DNA of 7,689 bases from CAZCBJ01 sp964496705 (GTDB lineage Bacteria > Chloroflexota > Anaerolineae > Anaerolineales > Anaerolineaceae), in assembly GCA_964496705.1 (NCBI GenBank), contig CAZCBJ010000193.1:1-7689 (forward strand), written 5' to 3'. The notes beneath the pieces were generated by a model, which had not been told where the DNA came from, did not search any database, and saw only the letters and a list, made by a program, of their open reading frames with translations. This document shows, in pieces, positions 1 to 6,525 of the stretch (its first letter is position 1; each line of letters begins with the position of its first letter). The position numbers and the translations under genes were made by a program.

Positions 1-938
1 TGATCCTGCCCGGCGAGGACTGCGCCTCGCTGGAGGGGCTGGCGGTGGAGCGGGTGGAGGGGGATGTGTTAAAACCGGCTTCGCTGGACGCAGCCATGCA
101 GGGCGTTGACCTGGTCTTCCACCTGGCGGGGGTCATCTCGATCCTGCCGCGCGGCGACGACCTGCTGGAGCGGGTCAATGTGCAGGGCACGCGCAACGTG
201 ATCCAGGCGGCGCGGCGGGCGGGGGTGCGGCGGCTGGTGTACACCTCCTCCATCCACGCGCTGGAGCGCCCGGCGGCGGGGGTGATCATAGACGAGTCGC
301 TGCCCTTCGACGCGGACAACCCGGCGGGCGAATACGACCGCACTAAGGCCAGGGCCTCGCTGGAGGTGCTGCAGGCGGTGCAGGAAGGGCTGGACGCGGT
401 GATCGTGTGTCCCACCGGGGTGGTGGGGCCCTTCGATTTCCGTGTTTCCGAGCTGGGGCAGCTGGTGCTGGGCTGGATGAAAAAGCGGCTGCACGTGCTG
501 GTCAGGGGCTTTTTCGATTTTGTCGACGTGCGCGATGTGGCGGTGGGGCATATCCTGGCCGCCGAGAAGGGGCGCAAGGGCGAGACCTACATCCTGGGCG
601 GCGAGCGCATCGGCCTGTCCGGGCTGCTGTGCCTGGTGCAGGAGGCGGTGGGCATCCGCTCGCCGCTGGTGCTGGTGCCTTTCAACCTGGCGCGCTTCAT
701 TTCCATCTTCACCCCGCTGTATTATCGATTGACGCGCACCAAGCCGCGTTTCACCAGCTATGCGCTGGAAACGGTGGTGAGCAACTCGGAGATCAGCCAT
801 GCCAAGGCAGCCCGCGAGCTGGGCTACCAGCCGCGCAGCCTGCGCCAGGCGATGGGCGACACGGTGGCCTGGTGGAAGGAGATGCTGCATCGCTTCGGCG
901 GGCGGGCGGCGCGGGCGCGCGGGATGGGCGGACATTGA
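1..938 (+). CDS. NAD(P)-dependent epimerase/dehydratase (extended SDR), 5'-truncated by window edge
   Basis: The reading frame is open from base 3, so the gene starts upstream of the window; 311 residues and a TGA stop are visible. The missing part should be the first 30 or so residues carrying the TGxxGxxG nucleotide-binding loop. Visible extended-SDR features are the VFHLAG strand (visible residues 38-43), the VNVQGTRNV helix (58-66), the YTSS segment with the catalytic Ser (80-83) and the catalytic YDRTK (YxxxK, 111-115). An FDFVDVRDVAVGHILA segment follows, typical of this superfamily. Overall it resembles the dihydroflavonol-4-reductase/3-beta-HSD/HpnA-like branch, which reduces or oxidises a sugar, sterol-like or ketone substrate with NAD(P)H in the cytoplasm. 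The substrate cannot be read from the sequence. The stop overlaps the probable start of the next SDR gene, suggesting one transcript and translational coupling. Confidence 0.9.
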   Translation, partial: ILPGEDCASLEGLAVERVEGDVLKPASLDAAMQGVDLVFHLAGVISILPRGDDLLERVNVQGTRNVIQAARRAGVRRLVYTSSIHALERPAAGVIIDESLPFDADNPAGEYDRTKARASLEVLQAVQEGLDAVIVCPTGVVGPFDFRVSELGQLVLGWMKKRLHVLVRGFFDFVDVRDVAVGHILAAEKGRKGETYILGGERIGLSGLLCLVQEAVGIRSPLVLVPFNLARFISIFTPLYYRLTRTKPRFTSYALETVVSNSEISHAKAARELGYQPRSLRQAMGDTVAWWKEMLHRFGGRAARARGMGGH

Positions 939-1771
939 GTCGAGCGGCAGTCTGGCGCGGGCGCACGGCGCTGATCACCGGCGCTTCCAGCGGCATCGGC
1001 GCGGCCATCGCTTTGCGCCTGGCGCGCGAGGGGCTGGCGGTGATCCTGGCGGCGCGGCGGGCTGACCGGCTGGAGCGCCTGCAGGCCGAAATCGAGTCCG
1101 CCGGCGGCAGGGCGGCGGTAACGGTGGCGGACCTCAGCCAGACCTCAGCGCGTGAACGACTGGCGGAGGACATCCTCAGCCGTACCGGCGCGCCGGACGT
1201 GCTGGTCAACAACGCCGGGCTGGGTTGGTACGGCTATTTCTCCGCCATGCCGCTGGCACTGGCGCAGGAAATGCTGGCGGTGAATGTCGGCGCGGCGGTG
1301 CATTTGACGCGCCTGTGCCTGCCGGGCATGTGCGCGCGGCGCAGCGGGCATGTGATCAACATCAGCTCCATCGCCGGCGGGCTGCCCAACCAGGGCATCG
1401 CGCTGTACGCTGCCTCGAAGGCCTTTCTGGATGCCTTCACCACCGCGCTGCACCGCGAGCTGCGCGGCAGCGGGGTGCATGCCAGCGTGGTGCGCCCGGG
1501 GCCGGTGGTCAGCGAATTTTTTGATTCGGCAGCCGGGCGTGAAAACGGCGGCGAGGTGCCCGCGCGCGCCTTCGCCGTTTCGGCTGAACGGGTGGCGGGT
1601 GCGGTGTGGGGGCTGCTGCGCCGTCCGCGGCGCGTAGTGTATGTGCCGGGCTACCTGGCGGTCAGCCCGTGGCTGGAGCATCTCTTCGCGCCGCTGATTG
1701 ACTGGCTGGGGCCGCTGCTGCTGCGGCGCGGAACGAGGAAATCCCCCCCGACCGATGTTATTTTCCGGTGA
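935..1771 (+). CDS. Classical short-chain dehydrogenase/reductase (SDR)
   Basis: A 278-residue oxidoreductase with the full classical SDR set: cofactor loop TGASSGIG (residues 15-22), D66 for adenine, NNAG (92-95), and the catalytic tetrad N117, S145 (in INISS), Y158 and K162 (YAASK). An ARR stretch after the second strand (40-42), with no acidic residue there, favours NADP(H); that is inference. The hydrophobic C-terminal tail resembles DltE/YdfG-like SDRs. The substrate is unknown. The frame is open further upstream inside the epimerase gene, but homology begins at about 935. The only sensible start there is TTG at 935-937, overlapping the upstream TGA in a TTGA arrangement with no strong Shine-Dalgarno, so coupled translation is likely. 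The 3' end overlaps the convergent LCP gene by 14 bases, and a run of seven Cs lies 19 bases before the stop codon. Confidence 0.92.
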   Translation: MSRAAVWRGRTALITGASSGIGAAIALRLAREGLAVILAARRADRLERLQAEIESAGGRAAVTVADLSQTSARERLAEDILSRTGAPDVLVNNAGLGWYGYFSAMPLALAQEMLAVNVGAAVHLTRLCLPGMCARRSGHVINISSIAGGLPNQGIALYAASKAFLDAFTTALHRELRGSGVHASVVRPGPVVSEFFDSAAGRENGGEVPARAFAVSAERVAGAVWGLLRRPRRVVYVPGYLAVSPWLEHLFAPLIDWLGPLLLRRGTRKSPPTDVIFR

Positions 1772-2786
1772 AGGCTTTGAGAAAGGCTTTGATGCCTTCC
1801 AGGTCGGCGGGGACAGGATTCGTACCGGCGGTGATGAAATACTCGGGGCTTAACTCGACAAAGCTCACGTTCTCGCGCGGCACGCTCTGCAGCATGCAGA
1901 TCATGGTGGTGATCTCTTTGACGCTGAAATCGGTGCTGATCGCCTGGCGGAACTGCAGCGCCAGGTCGGGCAGGCGGACGAACGTCTCGGGCGCGGTGAG
2001 CTTCTCGCGCAGCGCCTTCAGCACCAGGTTCTGGCGTTCCGAGCGCGCGCGGTCAGACGTGTCGGCCGCCCCGGCGGGATGCAAAATGCGCGCGAACTGG
2101 ATGGTCTCGACCCCGCTCCAGGTCTGCCGCCCGGCGGAGAAAAAGGGCAGGTTGTCCGGCGCGCCGTCCACCACCGTGGGCAGGTCCACCACGATCCCGC
2201 CGATCGAATCGATCATCTCAGCGCTGCGATCGAGCTTGACCACGAAGTAACGGTCGGGGAGCAGAGCGAAATTGTCGTACAGCGACTGCACCAGCAGGTT
2301 GGTGGCAAACAGGGTGACCTCGGCGTCGGTGCCGCTGCTCTGCGCCTTGGCCAGCTCGTAAGTTTCGCCCAGCGTGACTTGCCCCAGGCGGGGATCGTAT
2401 TCAGCCAGCTTGGGCGTTTTAATCAGCATATCGCGCGACAGCGCCAGGATTTGCACCGCAGGCAGGTCGAAATTGAGCGCCACCAGGCGCACCAGGTCTG
2501 CCCCGCGGGGAGGCACGCCCTGCGGAGCATCCACGCCGATGACGATCACGCTGAGGATGCCGCTGCCGCCGCAGGCTCCGGCGGGTGCGGGGGTGGGGCT
2601 GGGTTCGGGTGTGGAAGCAGCTTCGCCGCCCGCTTCCTGCGGGGTGGCGGTCGGTGTGGCAGCCTCCTCCTGCAGCTCAATCTTCAGCGGCGGCGCCAGG
2701 GGTTTGCCCAGCGCGCTGCCGGCCAGCGCCAGCAGGCCCGCCAGGGCGAGCAGGCTGCCGATCAAGATGATGTATTTTGTTTTCAT
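1758..2786 (-). CDS. LytR-CpsA-Psr (LCP) family envelope protein
   Basis: A 342-residue protein. Residues 5-27 form one hydrophobic segment (signal anchor). Residues 40-71 are a Pro/Thr/Ala-rich linker outside the membrane, and an LCP domain runs from about 77 to the end. LCP features are VIGVDAP (82-88), R94 and D97, SRDM (117-120), MIDSIGGIVVDLP (191-203), GVETIQFAR (225-233) and DRARSERQ (245-252). LCP enzymes move polyprenyl-linked glycans or teichoic-acid-like polymers onto the cell wall or proteins. Some positions differ from consensus: PRD is SRD, and the usual R-x-R after the YA/FA strand is R-I-L. Activity and substrate are therefore less certain than family membership. I chose ATG at 2784-2786, which directly precedes the MKTKYIILIG anchor and has GAGAGGGG upstream. 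An in-frame ATG 24 codons earlier would put a non-signal-like extension in front. Confidence 0.87.
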   Translation of the reverse strand: MKTKYIILIGSLLALAGLLALAGSALGKPLAPPLKIELQEEAATPTATPQEAGGEAASTPEPSPTPAPAGACGGSGILSVIVIGVDAPQGVPPRGADLVRLVALNFDLPAVQILALSRDMLIKTPKLAEYDPRLGQVTLGETYELAKAQSSGTDAEVTLFATNLLVQSLYDNFALLPDRYFVVKLDRSAEMIDSIGGIVVDLPTVVDGAPDNLPFFSAGRQTWSGVETIQFARILHPAGAADTSDRARSERQNLVLKALREKLTAPETFVRLPDLALQFRQAISTDFSVKEITTMICMLQSVPRENVSFVELSPEYFITAGTNPVPADLEGIKAFLKAFTGK

Positions 2787-2831
2787 GGCTTTTTCCCCTC
2801 TCTCTGCCGCCGGACCGATCCAGCCGACAGG

Positions 2832-2880
2832 AAAAAAACCGAAACTGCAGCGCAGCAAGGTTCGCCAATCCCCCGCTGCA
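2832..2880 (-). terminator. Hairpin plus T7 run in the LCP leader (terminator or attenuator candidate)
   Basis: On the minus strand TGCAGCG (2880-2874) can pair with CGCTGCA (2852-2846), 7 bp with a 21-base loop. It is followed after 7 bases by seven Ts (2838-2832). It lies 48 bases past the stop of the small permease, so it could end the ABC operon. It also lies downstream of the TATAAT at 2894-2899, so LCP transcripts starting there would carry it. A smaller nested CTGC-GCT-GCAG hairpin is an alternative. The long loop and the spacer before the T run make this a moderate candidate. Confidence 0.4.
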
Positions 2881-2893
2881 ACAAGGTCACCCC

Positions 2894-2899
2894 ATTATA
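2894..2899 (-). promoter_or_regulatory. Candidate -10 element (TATAAT) for the LCP gene
   Basis: A perfect TATAAT reads on the minus strand in the 141-base gap between the small permease and the LCP gene, about 108 bases upstream of the LCP ATG. No convincing -35 hexamer is seen 16-18 bases upstream and there is no extended TG. The perfect hexamer in a GC-rich genome, placed in an intergenic gap on the right strand, is the whole support. It would let the LCP gene be expressed apart from the transporter. Confidence 0.5.
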
Positions 2900-2927
2900 T
2901 CCCTTTTGCGTCCAGAATCGCAGGTTA

Positions 2928-3839
2928 TTATTCGCGCTTATACGGTTTAAGCACGGCTGCCGGGCCGGTGACGTTGCGCCCGGCGATGGCCAGGGCGACG
3001 ATGGTGGCGACATAGGGCAGTGCCAGGAAGAACTCGTACGGCAGGTTGATGCCGGTGGTTTGCAGGCGCAATTGCAGGGCAAAAATGCCGCCGAAGAGCA
3101 GCGCGCCCCACAGTACCCGCCAGGGCATCCAGTTGGCGAAGATGATCAGCGCAATGCACACCCAGCCGCGCCCGGCGATAATTCCGAAGGTGAACGCGCC
3201 CAGTTGGGCGATGGAGAGGAACGCCCCGCCGGCGGCCATCAATCCGCCGCCGATGGCCAACGCCAGGTAGCGCGTGCGGTAGACGTTGATCCCGGCCGCA
3301 TCCGCCGCTTCGGGATTTTCGCCCACGGCGCGGATATCCAGCCCGAGGTTGGTGCGGTACAGCACCCACATCGCCAGGGGGATCAGCAGGATGGCGATGT
3401 AGGTGAGCAGGTATTGCTCGAAGATGGGGCCCAGAATGGGGGTGTCGCCGAAAAGGGCGATGCGCTGGAAAGGCTCGGTGGAGGGCGGGATTTTTGGCTC
3501 GCCGAAGATGAAGCGAAAACCGAACAGCGAGACGGCTTGCAGCAGCAGGGTGATGCCCAGACCGGAGACGTGCTGGTTGACACCCAAGCGCACCGAAAAA
3601 AGGCCCATCAGCAGCCCGGCCAGTATGCCGCCCAACACCGCTGCCAGCAGCCCCAGCCACAGATTGCCAGACAGCTTGGCCACCGCGAAGCCGGTGAACG
3701 CGCCGAAAAACATGGTGCCTTCGATGCCCAGGTTGAGCACCCCGCTGCGCTCGCAGAACAACTCGCCTAGCGTGCCCAAGATCAGCGGCGTGGCCACGCG
3801 CAGGGTGGCGGCGATTAAACCCACCAGGAATATTTCCAT
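2928..3839 (-). CDS. BMP-type ABC transporter, small inner-membrane permease (BPD_transp_2, NupQ/YufQ-like)
   Basis: A 303-residue, strongly hydrophobic permease with about eight to ten membrane segments. Family landmarks are GVLNLGIEGTM (33-43, matching the G-x-x-NIGIEG signature), NQHVSGLGITLLL (88-100), and the cytoplasmic coupling loop RAVGENPEAADAAGI (170-184), which contacts the ATPase. The C-terminus ends in PAAVLKPYKRE, common in this subfamily. It pairs with the larger permease to form the channel for solute delivered by the lipoprotein. The start codon lies one base after the larger permease's stop. A GGAGGG Shine-Dalgarno inside the end of that gene precedes the ATG by 9 bases. The gene ends with tandem TAA TAA stops. 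It is the last gene of the transporter operon. Confidence 0.96.
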   Translation of the reverse strand: MEIFLVGLIAATLRVATPLILGTLGELFCERSGVLNLGIEGTMFFGAFTGFAVAKLSGNLWLGLLAAVLGGILAGLLMGLFSVRLGVNQHVSGLGITLLLQAVSLFGFRFIFGEPKIPPSTEPFQRIALFGDTPILGPIFEQYLLTYIAILLIPLAMWVLYRTNLGLDIRAVGENPEAADAAGINVYRTRYLALAIGGGLMAAGGAFLSIAQLGAFTFGIIAGRGWVCIALIIFANWMPWRVLWGALLFGGIFALQLRLQTTGINLPYEFFLALPYVATIVALAIAGRNVTGPAAVLKPYKRE

Positions 3840-3840
3840 G

Positions 3841-4896
3841 CTATGCGACCCTCCGGATGCGGTAGTTCTGGAGCAAGAACATGCCCAGCGTCACCAGCAG
3901 CAGTGTGCCCTGGACGATGTTGCCGAGGTAAACCGGGACGCCCAGCGCGCGACTGACCGACTGGGCGCCGGTGTCAATCAAGCCGAGGAACATGGCTGCC
4001 AGCCCGGCTCCCACCGGGTGCAGCCCGCCCATCGTGGCGGCGATCACACCGGTGTAGCCAAAGCCGGGTGAGATGGCGTCGATCAGATGGAAATGTATTC
4101 CGGCCACCTCGCTGACCCCGGCCAGGCCGGCAATTCCACCGCTGATCAGCGCGGCGGTGAGCATGGTGCGGCCGATATTGATGCCCATGAAGCGCGCGGC
4201 ATCCTGACCCTGACCGGTGGCGCGCATGCGCAGCCCCAGGCGGGTGCGCGAGAGGATAAACCAGATCACGGCGATGGCGACCAGCGCGACGATGAAACCG
4301 AAATGCAGGCGCGAGCGCGGCAGCAGCCGGGGCATCATCGCTGAGGCGGCGATATCCGCGGATTGCGGCCAGCCGGAAACGGGGTTGCGCCAGGGACCGT
4401 TGAGCAGGAAGCTGACCACGAAAATGACCACCGAGTTCATCAACAGGGTGGTGACCACCTCATCCACGGCCATTTTCACCTTGAGCAGGGCGGGGATCAG
4501 CGCCCAGAGCATGCCCCCGGCGAAACCGCCCAACAGCATGATCAGGATGGCCAGCGCGGGGGGAAATCCGCTCAGCAGCGGGCCCAGCCAGGCAGCCACC
4601 ACCGCGCCGGCGTAGAGCTGACCTTCCGCGCCGATGTTCCAATAACCGGAGGCGAAGGCGATGGTCACCGACGCGCCGGTGAGCAGCAGCGGGGTGCTTT
4701 TAACCAGCACCTCCAGCGCGCTGACCCGGTTGGAAAGCGGGGCGATGATGAAATAATAATACGCCTGGAGTGGATTGGCTTCGGCAGCCAGCACCAGCAC
4801 GGCGGTGATCAAAAAGGTGACCAAAATGGCGGCAAGCGGGATGAGTACCCGAAACCAGACCGGCGCGGGGACGCGCTCCAACCTAAATTTCGGCAT
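3841..4896 (-). CDS. BMP-type ABC transporter, large inner-membrane permease (BPD_transp_2, NupP/YufP-like)
   Basis: A 351-residue polytopic permease. Residues 1-15 are a short basic cytoplasmic N-terminus, followed by a first membrane segment (about 16-38) and a further series of hydrophobic segments. Diagnostic motifs are GYWNIGAEGQ (84-93), VDEVVTTLLMN (144-154) and the coupling loop RATGQGQDAARFMGI (225-239), followed by a Gly-rich GGIAGLAG segment. This is the larger partner of the two-permease nucleoside-type ABC systems. The ATG overlaps the end of the ATPase gene by 14 bases. A strong AAGGAGG six bases upstream, inside the ATPase coding sequence, supports this start and implies coupled translation. 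Length is normal for the family and nothing is broken. Confidence 0.96.
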   Translation of the reverse strand: MPKFRLERVPAPVWFRVLIPLAAILVTFLITAVLVLAAEANPLQAYYYFIIAPLSNRVSALEVLVKSTPLLLTGASVTIAFASGYWNIGAEGQLYAGAVVAAWLGPLLSGFPPALAILIMLLGGFAGGMLWALIPALLKVKMAVDEVVTTLLMNSVVIFVVSFLLNGPWRNPVSGWPQSADIAASAMMPRLLPRSRLHFGFIVALVAIAVIWFILSRTRLGLRMRATGQGQDAARFMGINIGRTMLTAALISGGIAGLAGVSEVAGIHFHLIDAISPGFGYTGVIAATMGGLHPVGAGLAAMFLGLIDTGAQSVSRALGVPVYLGNIVQGTLLLVTLGMFLLQNYRIRRVA

Positions 4897-6391
4897 GCGC
4901 AGCCTCCTTGACGCCGGCCATCATCAAGCCGAGCTCTTCACGGGTGGTTTCCTGGGTGTTGAAAATGCCCACGATGCGCCCTTCGTACATCACCGCGATG
5001 CGGTCGGACAGGGCAATCACTTCTTCCAGGTCTTCAGAAATCAACAGCACCGCCGCTCCGCGCTCGCGTTCCTGCAGCAAGCGCTGGCGCACATAATCGG
5101 TGGCGCCCACGTCCAGCCCGCGGGTGGGTTGGCTGGCGATGACCAGGCGCGGCTGGCGCGAGAGCGCGCGGGCGAGGATCACTTTCTGCATGTTCCCGCC
5201 GGAAAGTGTGCGGCAGTGGTCTGTGGGTTGGGCTTTGATCTGGTATTCGGCGATCAATTTCTCGGCGTTCTCGCGAATGCGGCGGTGGTCGAGCATGCCG
5301 TTGTGGGTGAAATCGTCCAGATATTCGAGCGCCAGGTTATCAGCCACGCTCAACTCATCAACCACCCCCCCATGGCGGTCCTCAGGGATGCGCCCGACGC
5401 CCGCCGCGCTTAACTGGGCGGGTTCAAAATGGGTGATCTCCTCCTCGCCGAGGTGGATGCTGCCCTGGGCGGATTTTAGCGTGCCGGCCAGCACCCGACC
5501 CAGCTCGGACTGCCCGTTGCCGGATACACCAGCGATGCCAAGAATTTCACCCTCGCACACCTGCAGGCAAATGCCCCTGAGCGCGGTCAAGCCCTTGCGG
5601 TCCACCGCGGTGACGTTTTCCAGGCGCAGCACAGGCTGCGTGGAACACTCCGCGCCCATCTCACGGCAAACACCGAAGGTTTCGCGCCCCACCATCATGC
5701 GCGCCAGCTCGCTTTCGCTGGTGTTGGCTTTGTCAACTGTGCCAATCTTGTGTCCGTCGCGCAGCACGGTGATGCGGTCGCAGATGGTCATCACCTCGTT
5801 CAGCTTATGCGAGATGAAGATGACAGATAGTCCTTCTTTGCGCAGCCGCTCGAGGGTTTCGAACAGCATATCCACTTCCTGTGGAACCAACACCGCTGTG
5901 GGCTCGTCCATGATCAGAATGCGGGCGTTGCGGTACAGGGCTTTGAGGATCTCAACCCGCTGACATTCACCCACCGAAAGGTGGCGCACCAGCGCGGTGG
6001 GTTTGACATCAATGCCGTAACGCGTTGATGCCTGCTGGACGGCCTTTTGAATCGCTGCAGGGGTGAGTGTGAAACCGGGATTGTAGCCCAGCACCACGTT
6101 TTCGGCCACGCTGAAGGGGCGAACCAGCGTGAAGTGCTGTGAGACCATACCGATGCCCTTGGCGATGGCGTCCTTGGGCGAGGCGATGTGCACCGCCTGT
6201 TCATTGACCAGTATCTGCCCCTGGTCGGGGTGATAGAGGCCGTAGAGGATGCGCATCAGTGTGGTCTTACCAGCCCCGTTCTCACCCAGCAGCGCGTGCA
6301 CTTCTCCTTGCCGCAAGTCGAAATCCACCGCGTCATTGGCGACCAGCGGACCGAATCGTTTGGTGATACCCATCATTTGCACAGCGTACAT
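4883..6391 (-). CDS. BMP-type ABC transporter, double-domain ATP-binding protein (NupO/YufO/RbsA-like)
   Basis: A 502-residue protein with two fused ABC domains. Domain 1 is complete: Walker A GENGAGKTT (36-44), Q-loop Q85, signature LSVGE (138-142), Walker B ILIMDEP (158-164) and switch H195. Domain 2 shows the degeneration usual for this family: the P-loop is GVSGNGQSE (288-296), without the Lys-Thr pair. It keeps signature LSGGN (396-400), and Walker B reads VIASQPTRGLD (417-427), with Gln instead of the catalytic Glu. Domain 1 therefore probably performs most hydrolysis, as inferred for relatives. Domain 1 has Cys143 directly after the signature Glu, where Gln is more usual. It energises uptake through the two downstream permeases. 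No clear Shine-Dalgarno precedes the ATG at 6391; in-frame ATGs at codons 6 and 7 are alternatives, but homology begins at about codon 2. Confidence 0.97.
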   Translation of the reverse strand: MYAVQMMGITKRFGPLVANDAVDFDLRQGEVHALLGENGAGKTTLMRILYGLYHPDQGQILVNEQAVHIASPKDAIAKGIGMVSQHFTLVRPFSVAENVVLGYNPGFTLTPAAIQKAVQQASTRYGIDVKPTALVRHLSVGECQRVEILKALYRNARILIMDEPTAVLVPQEVDMLFETLERLRKEGLSVIFISHKLNEVMTICDRITVLRDGHKIGTVDKANTSESELARMMVGRETFGVCREMGAECSTQPVLRLENVTAVDRKGLTALRGICLQVCEGEILGIAGVSGNGQSELGRVLAGTLKSAQGSIHLGEEEITHFEPAQLSAAGVGRIPEDRHGGVVDELSVADNLALEYLDDFTHNGMLDHRRIRENAEKLIAEYQIKAQPTDHCRTLSGGNMQKVILARALSRQPRLVIASQPTRGLDVGATDYVRQRLLQERERGAAVLLISEDLEEVIALSDRIAVMYEGRIVGIFNTQETTREELGLMMAGVKEAAHAEI

Positions 6392-6426
6392 GGCGAATCC
6401 GATTACCAGTTAAAAAAGATTGACAT

Positions 6427-6435
6427 ATTTTAGCA
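6427..6435 (-). promoter_or_regulatory. Weak extended -10 candidate (TGCTAAAAT) upstream of the ATPase gene
   Basis: On the minus strand TGCTAAAAT matches the extended -10 pattern TGnTATAAT with one mismatch. It lies 35 bases upstream of the ATPase ATG. No good -35 is present at 16-18 bases. If used, it would give an internal transcript for ATPase and permeases with a leader of roughly 30 bases and no Shine-Dalgarno. The region is AT-rich compared with its surroundings, so chance matches are likely. Confidence 0.25.
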
Positions 6436-6478
6436 TAACAACCCCATCCGTGTTGCGAAGTTGTTTTGTATTGAAGAG

Positions 6479-6510
6479 GGCAGGGGTGGGGAGGCACACC
6501 CACCCCTGCC
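6479..6510 (-). other. Perfect 12-bp intercistronic hairpin after the lipoprotein gene
   Basis: GGCAGGGGTGGG (6479-6490) pairs without mismatch with CCCACCCCTGCC (6499-6510) around an 8-base loop. It begins 15 bases after the lipoprotein stop codon on the minus strand and ends 87 bases before the ATPase start. Ten of the twelve pairs are G-C. Neither strand shows a T run after the stem, so it does not look like a full intrinsic terminator. A partial terminator or 3'-end stabiliser giving more lipoprotein than ATPase/permease is the likely role, as known for intercistronic hairpins in other binding-protein operons. The rest of the 134-base gap holds only the weak -10 candidate and a six-T run. 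Confidence 0.75.
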
Positions 6511-6525
6511 AGACAGGAAGACAGA

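Noticed and set aside
407..934. An N-terminal extension of the SDR inside the epimerase gene
   Set aside because: The frame is open, but the extension is Gly/Ala/Arg-rich, has no domain and overlaps the conserved part of the epimerase.
69..935. A 288-codon minus-strand frame opposite the epimerase gene
   Set aside because: Arg/His/Gln-rich shadow translation; the plus strand has clear extended-SDR motifs throughout.
1771..1792. Direct repeat AAGGCTTTGA twice, 12 bases apart
   Set aside because: It lies in the LCP coding end and simply encodes a repeated KAF; it is too short to suggest a mobile or regulatory element.
2787..2858. A 24-residue N-terminal extension of the LCP protein
   Set aside because: It would put a polar stretch before a good signal anchor, and the downstream ATG has a better Shine-Dalgarno.
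2079..3770. A 563-codon open frame on the plus strand antisense to the LCP and small permease genes
   Set aside because: It runs across two well-supported genes and the gap between them. Its translation is low-complexity and rich in Gln, Gly, Ala and Arg with no family motif, as expected for a shadow of GC-rich coding DNA.
4883..6391. Degenerate second ATPase domain as evidence of a broken gene
   Set aside because: Loss of the Lys-Thr in the second P-loop and Gln in place of the Walker B Glu are normal for RbsA/NupO-type double-domain ATPases.
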